A stretch of 45,159 bases of DNA from the NCBI GenBank assembly GCA_018262095.1, contig JAGTRW010000032.1:1-45159 (forward strand), read 5' to 3'. The notes below the pieces were generated by a model. It was not told where the DNA came from. It saw only the letters and a list, made by a program, of their open reading frames with translations, and did no database searches. Every line of letters begins with the position of its first letter. Position 1 is the first letter of the stretch. Source of the stretch: Pseudomonadota bacterium (GTDB lineage: Bacteria; Pseudomonadota; Gammaproteobacteria; Burkholderiales; Rhodocyclaceae). This document shows, one piece after another, positions 35,341 through 43,249 of this stretch. Made by a program: the position numbers and the translations under genes.

Positions 35341-36732
35341 TCAAATCACCTTCGAATAGCGCTTGCTCTCGCGATCGGCGCGCAGCCGTTTGTCAAAGAC
35401 CATCGAAATCGCGCGAACCAGCATTCGTCCCGGCGGCAGCACGACGATGCGCGCCGCTTCGATGCGCAGCAGACCGCCCTGCACCATCTCCTGCAAGGCG
35501 TCGAGTTCGGTCGCGAAATAGCTCGCGAAATCGACCCCGTAGGCGTTTTCGATCGACTCGAAAGAAAGCTCGAAGTGGCACATCAGCGACTGGATGACCG
35601 CGCGCCGCAGGATGTCGTCAGCGTCGAGCGCAATGCCGCGATAGACCGGAATCTCGCCGCGGTCGAGCAACTCGTAGTACTCGTCGAGCGTCTTGACGTT
35701 CTGGTAGTAACTGGGGCCGACCTTGCTGATCGACGAAATGCCGAAGGACATCATGTCGCAGTCCGAATGCGTCGAATAGCCCTGAAAATTGCGGTGCAGC
35801 CGTTTTTCACGCTGCGCGATCGCCAGCTCGTCGTCGGGTTTGGCGAAGTGGTCCATGCCGATGAAGACGTAGCCCGCGTCGGTGAGCTTGTTGATCGCCA
35901 TCGAGAGAATCTGCAGGCGTTCGTCGGCGCTCGGCATGTCGGATTCGAGAATTCGCCGCTGCGGCTTGAAGAGGCTCGGCAGGTGCGCATAGTTGTAGAT
36001 CGACAGGCGGTCCGGACTCGCCGCGACGACGCGATCGAGCGTTCGCGCAAAACCGCTGACGCTTTGCCTGGGCAGTCCGTAGATCAGATCGACGCTGATC
36101 GACTTGAAGCCGTTAGCGCGCGCATCGTTGATCACGGCGAGCGTTTCGGCCTCGCTCTGAATTCGGTTGATCGCCTGCTGGACGCGCTCGTCGAAGTCCT
36201 GGACACCGATGCTCATGCGGTTGAAACCCAGTTCGCCGAGCAACTTGACTGTGGCATGATCGACCTTGCGCGGATCGACCTCGATCGAGTACTCGCCGTC
36301 ATCGACCAGGCGAAAATGCTGGCGAGTCGCCGCCATCAACTGGCGCATCTCGTCGTGCGAGAGAAAGGTCGGCGTGCCGCCGCCCCAGTGCAGTTGCGCG
36401 ACCTCGTTGTCGCCTTCGGCGAGAAAACTGCTCTGCAGCGCGAGCTCGCGGGCCAGGTACTTCAAATACTTGGCCGATCGCCCGTGATCCTTGGTGATGA
36501 TCTTGTTGCACGCGCAGTAGTAGCAGATGGTGTTGCAAAACGGGATATGAAAATAGAGCGACAGCGGCTGGCGTTCGCTGCCGGCCGAGCGATTGGCCAG
36601 CCAGTGCGCGCACGAATCGGCGCAAAAGCTCTCGACGAAGCGGTCGGCGGTCGGATACGACGTGTAGCGCGGTCCATTGACGTCGAAGCGATTGATGATT
36701 TTCGGATCGAAAACGAGCGTTTCAGCAGTCAT
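35341..36732 (-). CDS. hemN: Oxygen-independent coproporphyrinogen III oxidase
   Basis: A radical-SAM enzyme that converts coproporphyrinogen III to protoporphyrinogen IX without oxygen. The ATG at 36732 gives 463 residues, the usual HemN length. The motif FHIPFCNTICYYCACNK carries Cys66, Cys70 and Cys73; the extra CACNK after the radical-SAM motif is HemN-specific. GGGTPTFLSHDEM and the C-terminal HemN domain are present. The ribosome binding site is weak. It is the last member of the anaerobic/NO-related minus-strand cluster, 76 bp after the SirB-like gene. Confidence 0.94.
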   Translation of the reverse strand: MTAETLVFDPKIINRFDVNGPRYTSYPTADRFVESFCADSCAHWLANRSAGSERQPLSLYFHIPFCNTICYYCACNKIITKDHGRSAKYLKYLARELALQSSFLAEGDNEVAQLHWGGGTPTFLSHDEMRQLMAATRQHFRLVDDGEYSIEVDPRKVDHATVKLLGELGFNRMSIGVQDFDERVQQAINRIQSEAETLAVINDARANGFKSISVDLIYGLPRQSVSGFARTLDRVVAASPDRLSIYNYAHLPSLFKPQRRILESDMPSADERLQILSMAINKLTDAGYVFIGMDHFAKPDDELAIAQREKRLHRNFQGYSTHSDCDMMSFGISSISKVGPSYYQNVKTLDEYYELLDRGEIPVYRGIALDADDILRRAVIQSLMCHFELSFESIENAYGVDFASYFATELDALQEMVQGGLLRIEAARIVVLPPGRMLVRAISMVFDKRLRADRESKRYSKVI

Positions 36733-36808
36733 GGTGTGAGGGCATCCGGTGCGCACGGGTTAGCGGGCAGTTTAAACCAAGTCGCCAGCAGCGGTTCGCA
36801 ACGTCGTG

Positions 36809-37201
36809 CTAAATGAACAGGGCGAAGACGCCGAGCGGACTGCGCGTCATCGCGACCGAGACGATGTAGCCAAAAATCGCCAGCGCCGCGACGAAGAAAA
36901 CGCAACGCACGGCACGACTCCGACCGCGCTTGAGCGCCATCGTTCCGCACACGATATAGGCGAGCAGCGCGACGACCTTGGCCGTCAGCCAGTCCTGCGC
37001 CAGCGGGTACTGCCCGCTGAGTGCCGCCAGCGCGATGGCGCTGGCGAGCAGCGCCGTGTCGACCAAGTGCGGAACGACGCGAACCCAGCGTCGACCGAGC
37101 ATCGGCGAGCCCGACCACATCCACGCTCCGCGCAGCAAAAATCCCGCTCCGCTGAGCACGACGCAGGTCACATGCAGATGCCTGAGCGCCAGGTAAATCA
37201 T
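36809..37201 (-). CDS. SirB family membrane protein
   Basis: A 130-residue protein with four membrane helices (about residues 8-24, 47-65, 73-90, 99-116). The pattern LRHLHVTCVVLSGAGFLLRG and RRWVRVVPHLVDTALLASAIAL fits the SirB2 family, whose biochemical role is unknown. Conserved His residues (His8, His10, His45) could bind haem. The start overlaps the upstream stop as ATGA, so it is translationally coupled to the NnrS-like gene. Confidence 0.85.
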   Translation of the reverse strand: MIYLALRHLHVTCVVLSGAGFLLRGAWMWSGSPMLGRRWVRVVPHLVDTALLASAIALAALSGQYPLAQDWLTAKVVALLAYIVCGTMALKRGRSRAVRCVFFVAALAIFGYIVSVAMTRSPLGVFALFI

Positions 37202-38499
37202 GGCGCGCCGACCACCTGCTTGATTTTCTTGAGGTGTGCGCGATGGACCGCGAGCGCCGACATCAGGTTGAGCAGCAGCCAGCCGTTGGCAACGATCAGC
37301 GCGATCCCCGCCGGATAAACGAAGGCGACCGGCCAGCACACCGCCAGCAGCAACAGCGCGCAGGCGGCAAAGTGCGCCAGCATCTGGCGATCCATGTCGC
37401 GCGTCGCGATGATTTTTTTCATATTGGGCGCCGGAACGCGCCCCTGCTGCCCCTGGTTCTGCAGATGCAGCCAGATCAGGAAGGGAACGATCTTGTAGAG
37501 CATGCCGATAATCACCGACATGAAACCGCCGCACAGCGCCAGCACCCCGCACAGCAGCGGCCAGGCTGGCCACTCGCCGACGGCAGTGAGCGTGCTGGCC
37601 GCCAGCCACAGTGCGCCAGCGGCCGAGGCGCTCAACATCGCCACCCGCCAGCAATGTTGCGACGCATCGAAACGCGCGCGTTTGCTGCGCCGCTGAATAT
37701 CGAGCGTGACGATGGCGAAAAGCACGGCGAGCGCTACCACCACCGTGCCGAGCAAGGCCATGGCGATGTCCAGTTGCAGCCACTCGGCGATCGTCCATAG
37801 CGCCACTGCGGCCAGCGCCGAAAGCGAAAAACTGCGCTCAAACCAGTCCGGATAGGCCGGCGTGATCTGAAACATCGGCACCACCACGTAGGCCACAGCG
37901 GCCAGCAAAACGGCCCCCCAGGCAACGAAGCCCCAGCCCAGATGGATGTCGGCCAGTTGCAACAGCGGAGAATCGAGCGACCAGCCGAGCGATACGCTCA
38001 TCGCAACGCCCAGGCCAACGGTTACCGTCAGACCGGCAAGCGCGTGCTTGAGCCCTTGAATCGTCGGGCTCGGCGAAGCGATGCCGTAGAGCGCCGACGC
38101 CGCCGAGGCGACGAATATACTGATGCCGGCACCGAGCAGGATGGCGGCGAGCTTGAACAAGGCGGGCGAAAAGGTCAGGAACGCGGCACCCAAAAAAAGC
38201 ACACCGAACGTGATTGCGCCATGGACGAGCGTCGCCACGCGCAGCGGTCGGGCCATATTGGCTCCGGCGACGACCGGCAGAATCTGCAGCATCGCGCCGA
38301 GCATCACCTGCAGCATGAAGCCGGCAGCGATCAGGTGGGTCAACGCGAGCACCGCCGGTGTCCAGCGCGAAGCCAAGCTGTCCGGACCGCTCCATAGCAG
38401 CAGGATCCCGGCGAGGATGGCGAACAGCGGCGCCGTCAGGAAAAAACGCAGCGACGCGGCGAGCGGCGGCGACTGGTCGAATGAAAGAAGGGCCGGCAT
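37198..38499 (-). CDS. Polytopic membrane protein, NnrS / haem-copper-oxidase-like
   Basis: A 433-residue protein with about twelve membrane helices. The segment THLIAAGFMLQVMLGAMLQILPVVAGANM (about residues 54-82) recalls NnrS and subunit I of haem-copper oxidases, with a single membrane His. LADIHLGWGFVAWGAVLL and FLIWLHLQNQG add further His residues. The full metal-site set of a working oxidase or NO reductase is not visible. NnrS-type proteins relieve NO stress and are often found next to hemerythrin, DUF2249 and hemN genes, as here. It starts 6 bp after the DUF2249 gene. Confidence 0.7.
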   Translation of the reverse strand: MPALLSFDQSPPLAASLRFFLTAPLFAILAGILLLWSGPDSLASRWTPAVLALTHLIAAGFMLQVMLGAMLQILPVVAGANMARPLRVATLVHGAITFGVLFLGAAFLTFSPALFKLAAILLGAGISIFVASAASALYGIASPSPTIQGLKHALAGLTVTVGLGVAMSVSLGWSLDSPLLQLADIHLGWGFVAWGAVLLAAVAYVVVPMFQITPAYPDWFERSFSLSALAAVALWTIAEWLQLDIAMALLGTVVVALAVLFAIVTLDIQRRSKRARFDASQHCWRVAMLSASAAGALWLAASTLTAVGEWPAWPLLCGVLALCGGFMSVIIGMLYKIVPFLIWLHLQNQGQQGRVPAPNMKKIIATRDMDRQMLAHFAACALLLLAVCWPVAFVYPAGIALIVANGWLLLNLMSALAVHRAHLKKIKQVVGAP

Positions 38500-38505
38500 C
38501 GTCGC

Positions 38506-38793
38506 TTAGGTTCCGCCGCAATCCGGACAGTGCGTATCGGGCGGCACGACCATCGGCGCCCCGCCAGCACGCCACATCAGTATCTCGAAATCGCCGTCGT
38601 CGTTGCGCGCGCTGGTCCAGGAAACCCCGTTGAGTTCGAGCGCGCGGTAGAGCGGGAAGGGTTCGCGGCAAAGCCGCAACATAACGCGCTGCCCGGGCTT
38701 GACGGCATCGAGCGCGGCCATGGTTTGCACGAAGGGCTCGGGCGGCTCCATCTGCCGGCCATCGATCACCACGTCAGCTTGCGCAGGCGTCAT
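38506..38793 (-). CDS. DUF2249 (TusA-like) domain protein
   Basis: A 95-residue cytoplasmic protein. The fold pattern, VVIDGRQMEPPEPFVQTMAALDAVKPGQRVMLRL followed by PFPLYRALELNGVSWT, fits DUF2249, a TusA-like family frequently encoded with hemerythrins and denitrification genes. The C-terminal CPDCGGT (Cys89, Cys92) could bind a metal. Its ATG overlaps the hemerythrin stop by 4 bp. Confidence 0.88.
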   Translation of the reverse strand: MTPAQADVVIDGRQMEPPEPFVQTMAALDAVKPGQRVMLRLCREPFPLYRALELNGVSWTSARNDDGDFEILMWRAGGAPMVVPPDTHCPDCGGT

Positions 38794-39242
38794 TTCATCG
38801 CTCCCGAGATCCCGTTTTTGAGTTGCGCCAGCAGTGTCTCAAGTTGCGTCGCCAGCTGCTGGTCGCACATCGGGTAGAGGATATTCTCTTCTTTCATGTT
38901 GTGCTGCTGCATCATGATCAACAGCGTTTCGGCGGTCCCCGAGTAGTCGTCTGCATCGCGCGCATCGAGAGCAGCTTTTGCCGCGTCCAGCAATTCACGC
39001 ATCTGATCGTGCTCGCCGCGCATCACCCGAGTTGGCCCCATGCTCATTCCCGTACGCGCTTCGAAGGCCGGGAAAAGGATCGCTTCCTCGGCGTCGAAAT
39101 GGTTCTGCATGGCGTCACGCAGACGATCGAATTCGGCGTCGGCGTCGGCCCATGCCGCACGCGCCACCAAGCGCTCGACGGCGACGAAACAGTCGTCGCA
39201 TTGGCGATGGTCGGCGGCCATCAAATCGCGAATATTTTCCAT
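38790..39242 (-). CDS. Hemerythrin HHE-domain protein
   Basis: A 150-residue four-helix di-iron protein. Likely iron ligands are His12, His48 with Glu52 (HFDAE), His78 and His114 with Glu118 (HNMKE). Such proteins bind O2 or NO, or act as repair or sensor proteins (YtfE-like). The ATG at 39242 is set by GGAGAGG. It is the first gene of the cluster and lies about 60 bp downstream of an FNR/DNR-type site. Confidence 0.9.
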   Translation of the reverse strand: MENIRDLMAADHRQCDDCFVAVERLVARAAWADADAEFDRLRDAMQNHFDAEEAILFPAFEARTGMSMGPTRVMRGEHDQMRELLDAAKAALDARDADDYSGTAETLLIMMQQHNMKEENILYPMCDQQLATQLETLLAQLKNGISGAMK

Positions 39243-39297
39243 AAACACCTCTCCAAGTATCGAAGGCCAATGATCGGCGAGCGGCGCGGGCGACATA

Positions 39298-39311
39298 TTG
39301 ACCGAGATCAA
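39298..39311 (-). promoter_or_regulatory. FNR/DNR-type binding site upstream of the hemerythrin gene
   Basis: TTGACCGAGATCAA matches the FNR/CRP-family consensus TTGAT-N4-ATCAA at nine of ten fixed bases. Its centre is about 62 bp from the hemerythrin ATG, consistent with an activator site near -41.5. The usp gene is divergent, 150 bp away. Anaerobic or NO control of the minus-strand cluster follows by inference. Confidence 0.7.
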
Positions 39312-39393
39312 AACGGCGAGAAAAAACGCCTTCGCCCAACAAGTGCTGCGAGAAAACCGCCGCTCCAAGGCCGTGGCGGGCCGCGCAAGACCA

Positions 39394-39423
39394 TTGCCCT
39401 CAAAACGATTTAGGGTCTATATT
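39394..39423 (+). promoter_or_regulatory. Sigma70-type promoter of the usp gene
   Basis: A -35 box TTGCCC (39394-39399) and a -10 box TATATT (39418-39423) are separated by 18 bp. The surroundings GGGTCTATATTGG closely match those of the -10 box at 8053. Confidence 0.55.
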
Positions 39424-39458
39424 GGCCCTACCAATCATAACAACGAAGAGGTTCGATC

Positions 39459-39905
39459 ATGTTCAAGCACCTTCTTGTTCCCACCGATGGTTCCGAACTC
39501 TCGCAGGATACCGCTCGTCGCGCCGTTTCTTTTGCCCGCGAGGCCGGCGCGAGAATTACGGTGTTTTACGCCAAGCCTGAATATCCGGTGACCTATTATG
39601 GCGAAGGCGCGCTGATCGATTCGACGACACCTGAACAGTTTGCCGAGCTCGCCGAGCAGCAAGCGCAGCAGAATCTGGGCTTTGTCGAAGACCTCTGCCG
39701 CGAAGCCGGGGTACCGTGCAGCAAGCTGTCCCTGACCAACGACATCCCCTATGAAGCGATCATCGAAGCCGCGACGCAAAGCGGCTGCGACCTGATTTTC
39801 ATGGCCTCGCATGGCCGCAGGGGATTCAGCGGCCTGTTGCTGGGCAGCGAAACCAACAAGGTGCTCACCCACACGACGATTCCGGTGCTGGTCTATCGCT
39901 CCTGA
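39459..39905 (+). CDS. Universal stress protein, UspA family
   Basis: A 148-residue cytoplasmic nucleotide-binding protein. It has the usual opening KHLLVPTDGSELS (residues 3-15) and the ATP-binding end motif GRRGFSGLLLGSETNKVL, near residue 119, matching G-x2-G-x9-G-S/T. UspA proteins help survival under starvation or oxygen limitation. GAAGAGG is just ahead of the ATG. Its 3' end overlaps the convergent ClpX-like gene by 13 bp. Confidence 0.92.
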   Translation: MFKHLLVPTDGSELSQDTARRAVSFAREAGARITVFYAKPEYPVTYYGEGALIDSTTPEQFAELAEQQAQQNLGFVEDLCREAGVPCSKLSLTNDIPYEAIIEAATQSGCDLIFMASHGRRGFSGLLLGSETNKVLTHTTIPVLVYRS

Positions 39906-40903
39906 CTTCGCCTGAGCAGCCGGGGGTCCTCGAACAGCGAGCTGATTTCGACCCGGTGAATATCCGGGTTGTCCGGAACGACGTAGAGAACCGGCGTCAT
40001 CAGCTCCTCAAATATTCCGCGCAGGCTGCGCGCGCCGGTTTTGTATTCGATGGCGATTTCCGAAATCTGCTCGAATACCCGCGGGCCAATGGCGAGTTCA
40101 ACCCCTTCGGCCTTGAAGATCTCGATGTATTGCCGATAGATCGAGTTCTTCGGCACGCTCATGATGCGGACCAGCATCTCCTTGGATAGACTCTGAAAGT
40201 TGGCAATGATCGGCAGGCGGCCGGTAAATTCCGGAATCAGGCCGTACTCGAAGAGATCAGTCGGTTTGACGCGCTTGTTGAGCCGGTCGAGAATATTCTG
40301 GTTGTCGCCCCCGGTGGTCGAGATGAAACCGAAGCCGTGCGTCTTCGACATGATGTTCTCGAGCCCAACAAACGCACCGCCGCAGATGAACAGGATGTTG
40401 CTGGTGTCGAGGTACTGATTGCTCTTGAGCTTGACCGGAGCGCCCTCCATGATCTTGAGCAAGGCGTGCTGCACGCTCTCGCCGGAGATGACGCGGGCTT
40501 CGACCTTACTGGCCTTGAGCTTGTCGATTTCGTCGATGAAGATGATTCCCAACTGCGCTTTTTCGACGTCGCCGTCGGCCTTGTCGACCAGCCGCTGCAA
40601 TACCGCCTCGATCTCTTCATTGACGTACTTGGTCTGCGCCAGCGACGTCGCATCGGCGGTCACGAAGGGGACGCCGAGCATTCTCGACAGCGTCTCGCAC
40701 ATCAGCGTCTTGCCGGTCCCCGACGAACCGATCAGCAGCACATTGCTCTTGGCGATGGCACCGCTGCTTGACGCCAAGGTCGAAATCTTGCGGTAGTGCG
40801 AATAGACGGCGACGGCCAACACCTTCTTGGCCTCGTCCTGCCCAATCACATACTGATCAAGATAATTGACGATCGCACTCGGTGTCGTTTCTTTGGCTAA
40901 CAA
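39893..40903 (-). CDS. ClpX-like AAA+ ATPase lacking the zinc-binding domain
   Basis: A 336-residue AAA+ unfoldase-like protein. TTG at 40903 is chosen because GAGAGG is 6 nt ahead; TTG at 40921 lies upstream of that site. It starts directly at the ClpX AAA+ core (NYLDQYVIGQDEAKKVLAVAVYSHY). It has Walker A GSSGTGKT (59-66), Walker B IIFIDEID (120-127), the sensor region IPEFTGRLP and sensor 2 GARSLRG. The pore-1 loop, GYVG in ClpX, reads KYVN (92-95). The pore-2 region is shortened (ARVISGESVQ). At the ClpP-binding IGF loop position the sequence is FGF (191-193). It is a paralogue, not the housekeeping ClpX; no clpP is nearby. Confidence 0.85.
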   Translation of the reverse strand: MLAKETTPSAIVNYLDQYVIGQDEAKKVLAVAVYSHYRKISTLASSSGAIAKSNVLLIGSSGTGKTLMCETLSRMLGVPFVTADATSLAQTKYVNEEIEAVLQRLVDKADGDVEKAQLGIIFIDEIDKLKASKVEARVISGESVQHALLKIMEGAPVKLKSNQYLDTSNILFICGGAFVGLENIMSKTHGFGFISTTGGDNQNILDRLNKRVKPTDLFEYGLIPEFTGRLPIIANFQSLSKEMLVRIMSVPKNSIYRQYIEIFKAEGVELAIGPRVFEQISEIAIEYKTGARSLRGIFEELMTPVLYVVPDNPDIHRVEISSLFEDPRLLRRSQER

Positions 40904-41044
40904 GGTCGTCCTCTCGATCAAAAAGATGCCTATTCAAGCATAGCCGCCATGTTATTCCGATTCAGCCGGCTTTGGCGGGTGCATCAGGCATCGATGATGC
41001 GCTATGCTCTCGCTTTTCCGGCAAATCGAGCAAAGGGCGAAATT

Positions 41045-41485
41045 ATGTTCGAGTGGTGGCACTGGATTGTTCTCGGACTTTGCCTGGCGATGATCGAACT
41101 GGCAGTTCCCGCCTTTTTCATTATCTGGTTCGGCATCGGCGCCATCGGCGTCGGCATCGCCTTGCTGATAGCGCCCGATTTTGCCGTGGCGACGCAGATC
41201 CTGCTGTGGGCAGCATTGTCTGCGCTGCTCGTCGGCGTCTGGTTTCGTTACCTCAAACCGCGCACCATGACCTCTGTCGGCACGTCGGCCGCGGCAGTGG
41301 CGGGAGAGGTCGGCCTTCTGGTCGCCGACATTTCGCCAGAGGCACGCGGCCAGGTGCGCTTTCAAAAACCGATTCTCGGCTCCGATCTGTGGGAGTGTTA
41401 CGCCGACACCCAGATCAAGGCGGGCCAACGGGTTCGCGTGATCGCCGTCGAAGGTAGTTTCATCAAGGTGGAGGAAGCAAAATGA
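41045..41485 (+). CDS. NfeD family membrane protein
   Basis: A 146-residue protein with two or three membrane helices (about residues 5-70: WHWIVLGLCLAMIELAVPAFFIIWFGIGAI...) and a C-terminal OB-fold domain (GEVGLLVADISPEARGQVRF...GQRVRVIAVEGSFIKVEE). NfeD proteins partner stomatin-like proteins in the membrane. The ATG at 41045 is chosen for AAGGGCG upstream and because the hydrophobic segment starts there. The stop overlaps the stomatin start as ATGA. Confidence 0.92.
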   Translation: MFEWWHWIVLGLCLAMIELAVPAFFIIWFGIGAIGVGIALLIAPDFAVATQILLWAALSALLVGVWFRYLKPRTMTSVGTSAAAVAGEVGLLVADISPEARGQVRFQKPILGSDLWECYADTQIKAGQRVRVIAVEGSFIKVEEAK

Positions 41486-42342
41486 TCGGCATGACCGTAA
41501 CCTCAGTCGTCTTCCTGGTTTTCGTCGTCATTACGGTAGCCAAGGGCGTGCGCATCGTTCCGCAGGGCGAGGAGTGGATCGTCCAGCGTCTTGGCAAGTA
41601 CCGCGTGACGCTGATGCCCGGCCTGCGTTTCATCATCCCCTACATCGACACCGTCGACTACAAGCTCACGACCAAGGACATCATCCTCGACGTTCAGGAG
41701 CAGGAAGTGATCACTCGCGACAACGCGGTGATCGTGGTCAACGCCATCGCCTTCATCAAGATCACCGACCCGGTCAAGGCCGTTTACGGCGTGCAGAATT
41801 ACTCCGAAGCGATTCGCAACATGATCATGACCACCCTGCGCTCGATTGTCGGCGAGATGGAACTCGACCACGCGCTGTCGCAACGCGACATGATCAAGAC
41901 GCGTCTCAAGGCCGGCGTCGCCGACGAAGCGATGGACTGGGGGCTGACCGTCAAATCGGTCGAAATCCAGGACATCAAGCCCTCGCAATCGATGCAGCGC
42001 GCGATGGAACTGCAGGCCGCCGCGGAGCGCGAACGCAAGGCCATGGTGACACGCGCCGAGGGCGAAAAGCAGTCGATGATTCTGACCGCCGAAGCGCGCC
42101 TCGAATCGGCCAAGCGCGACGCCGAAGCGCAGATCATGTTGGCCGACGCGTCGTCGCAGGCGATTACCAAAGTGACTGGCGCTTTCGGTGAAAACGAACT
42201 GCCAATGCTCTACCTGCTCGGTGAGAAGTACATCACCAGCATGACCCGACTCGCCGAATCGCCTAACGCCAAAATGATTCTACTGCCCGCCGATCTACAA
42301 AGCACGCTACGCGGCCTTTTCCAAAAGCTGCCGAAGACCTGA
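41482..42342 (+). CDS. qmcA: Stomatin/SPFH-domain protein, QmcA-like
   Basis: A 286-residue membrane-anchored SPFH protein. The N-terminal helix (residues 3-22) is followed by the SPFH domain (RIVPQGEEWIVQRLGKYRVTLMPGLRFIIPYIDTV), a long coiled coil rich in Ala/Glu (about 165-225) and a conserved tail. It probably forms a ring in detergent-resistant membrane patches and supports membrane protein quality control. It is coupled to nfeD by ATGA, the usual pairing. Confidence 0.92.
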   Translation: MIGMTVTSVVFLVFVVITVAKGVRIVPQGEEWIVQRLGKYRVTLMPGLRFIIPYIDTVDYKLTTKDIILDVQEQEVITRDNAVIVVNAIAFIKITDPVKAVYGVQNYSEAIRNMIMTTLRSIVGEMELDHALSQRDMIKTRLKAGVADEAMDWGLTVKSVEIQDIKPSQSMQRAMELQAAAERERKAMVTRAEGEKQSMILTAEARLESAKRDAEAQIMLADASSQAITKVTGAFGENELPMLYLLGEKYITSMTRLAESPNAKMILLPADLQSTLRGLFQKLPKT

Positions 42343-42355
42343 ACAGGATGCTCGC

Positions 42356-43246
42356 TTGACTGACCGAAAACAGCTCTTTCGCGGCTACCTGGCCGCCACC
42401 GCGACGCTGATCATGTGGGCCGGCTTCTCGCTCGTCTCGCGACTGGGTGGTAAAAGCATCCTGACACCTTACGACATCTTCGCGCTGCGCCTGATCACCG
42501 CGTCGCTGGTCCTGCTCCCCTTCGCCGGCAGCATGCCAAAGGGCGCCTGGCGCGATCGCCGGCTGTGGTTGCTGACGCTATTGTGCAGTCTGATTTACTC
42601 GCCGCTGGCTTATAACGGTTTCAAGTACGCCCCGGCATCACACGGTGGCATCCTGCTCTCCGGTCTGCAGCCCTTCCTGATCAGCGTCGTCGCCTGGCTG
42701 ATCGTCGGCACCCGACCCAGCCGGATGCGCTGCATCGGACTGTGTTTCATCACCGCTGGCATCGTTTGCGCCGCTATGCCGTATTTCTCCGTGTGGTCGG
42801 CCGACTCCATATTTGGCGACTTGCTGATCCTGCTTTCCTCGATCCTATGGGCGTTCTATGCGGTACTGGCGGCGCGCTGGGGATACTCCGCATGGACGCT
42901 GACGCGCGCGGTGGCATTTGGCTCGGCCGTTGTCTATCTGCCTATCTATGCCTTGTGGCTCCCCAAGGAACTGGCGAGCGCACCGCTTTCGATGATTATC
43001 ATACAGAGCGCCTTTCAAGGCGTTGTCGCCACCATCCTCGCCATGCTAACCTACCTCAAGGCTATTGCGCTGCTCGGCGCCGACCGAACCGCCGCCTTTC
43101 TGGCGCTGGTGCCGATCGTCATCGGCGTTGTCGCTGTTCCACTACTTGATGAAGCGCTAACGCTCTGGCTGTCGACTGGAATTATTTTTGTATCGCTGGG
43201 GTCCTACGTTGCCTCACGCTACGGCAGCACACCATTAAGGAACTGA
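42356..43246 (+). CDS. DMT superfamily (EamA) permease
   Basis: A 296-residue inner-membrane protein of ten predicted helices in two EamA repeats (about residues 12-140 and 150-290). The start is TTG with AGGA 7 nt ahead. The substrate is unknown; relatives export amino acids, nucleosides or drugs. The gene follows the stomatin gene by 13 bp and precedes the alcohol dehydrogenase by 3 bp, so all four genes from nfeD on may be one operon. Confidence 0.88.
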   Translation: MTDRKQLFRGYLAATATLIMWAGFSLVSRLGGKSILTPYDIFALRLITASLVLLPFAGSMPKGAWRDRRLWLLTLLCSLIYSPLAYNGFKYAPASHGGILLSGLQPFLISVVAWLIVGTRPSRMRCIGLCFITAGIVCAAMPYFSVWSADSIFGDLLILLSSILWAFYAVLAARWGYSAWTLTRAVAFGSAVVYLPIYALWLPKELASAPLSMIIIQSAFQGVVATILAMLTYLKAIALLGADRTAAFLALVPIVIGVVAVPLLDEALTLWLSTGIIFVSLGSYVASRYGSTPLRN

Positions 43247-43249
43247 TCC

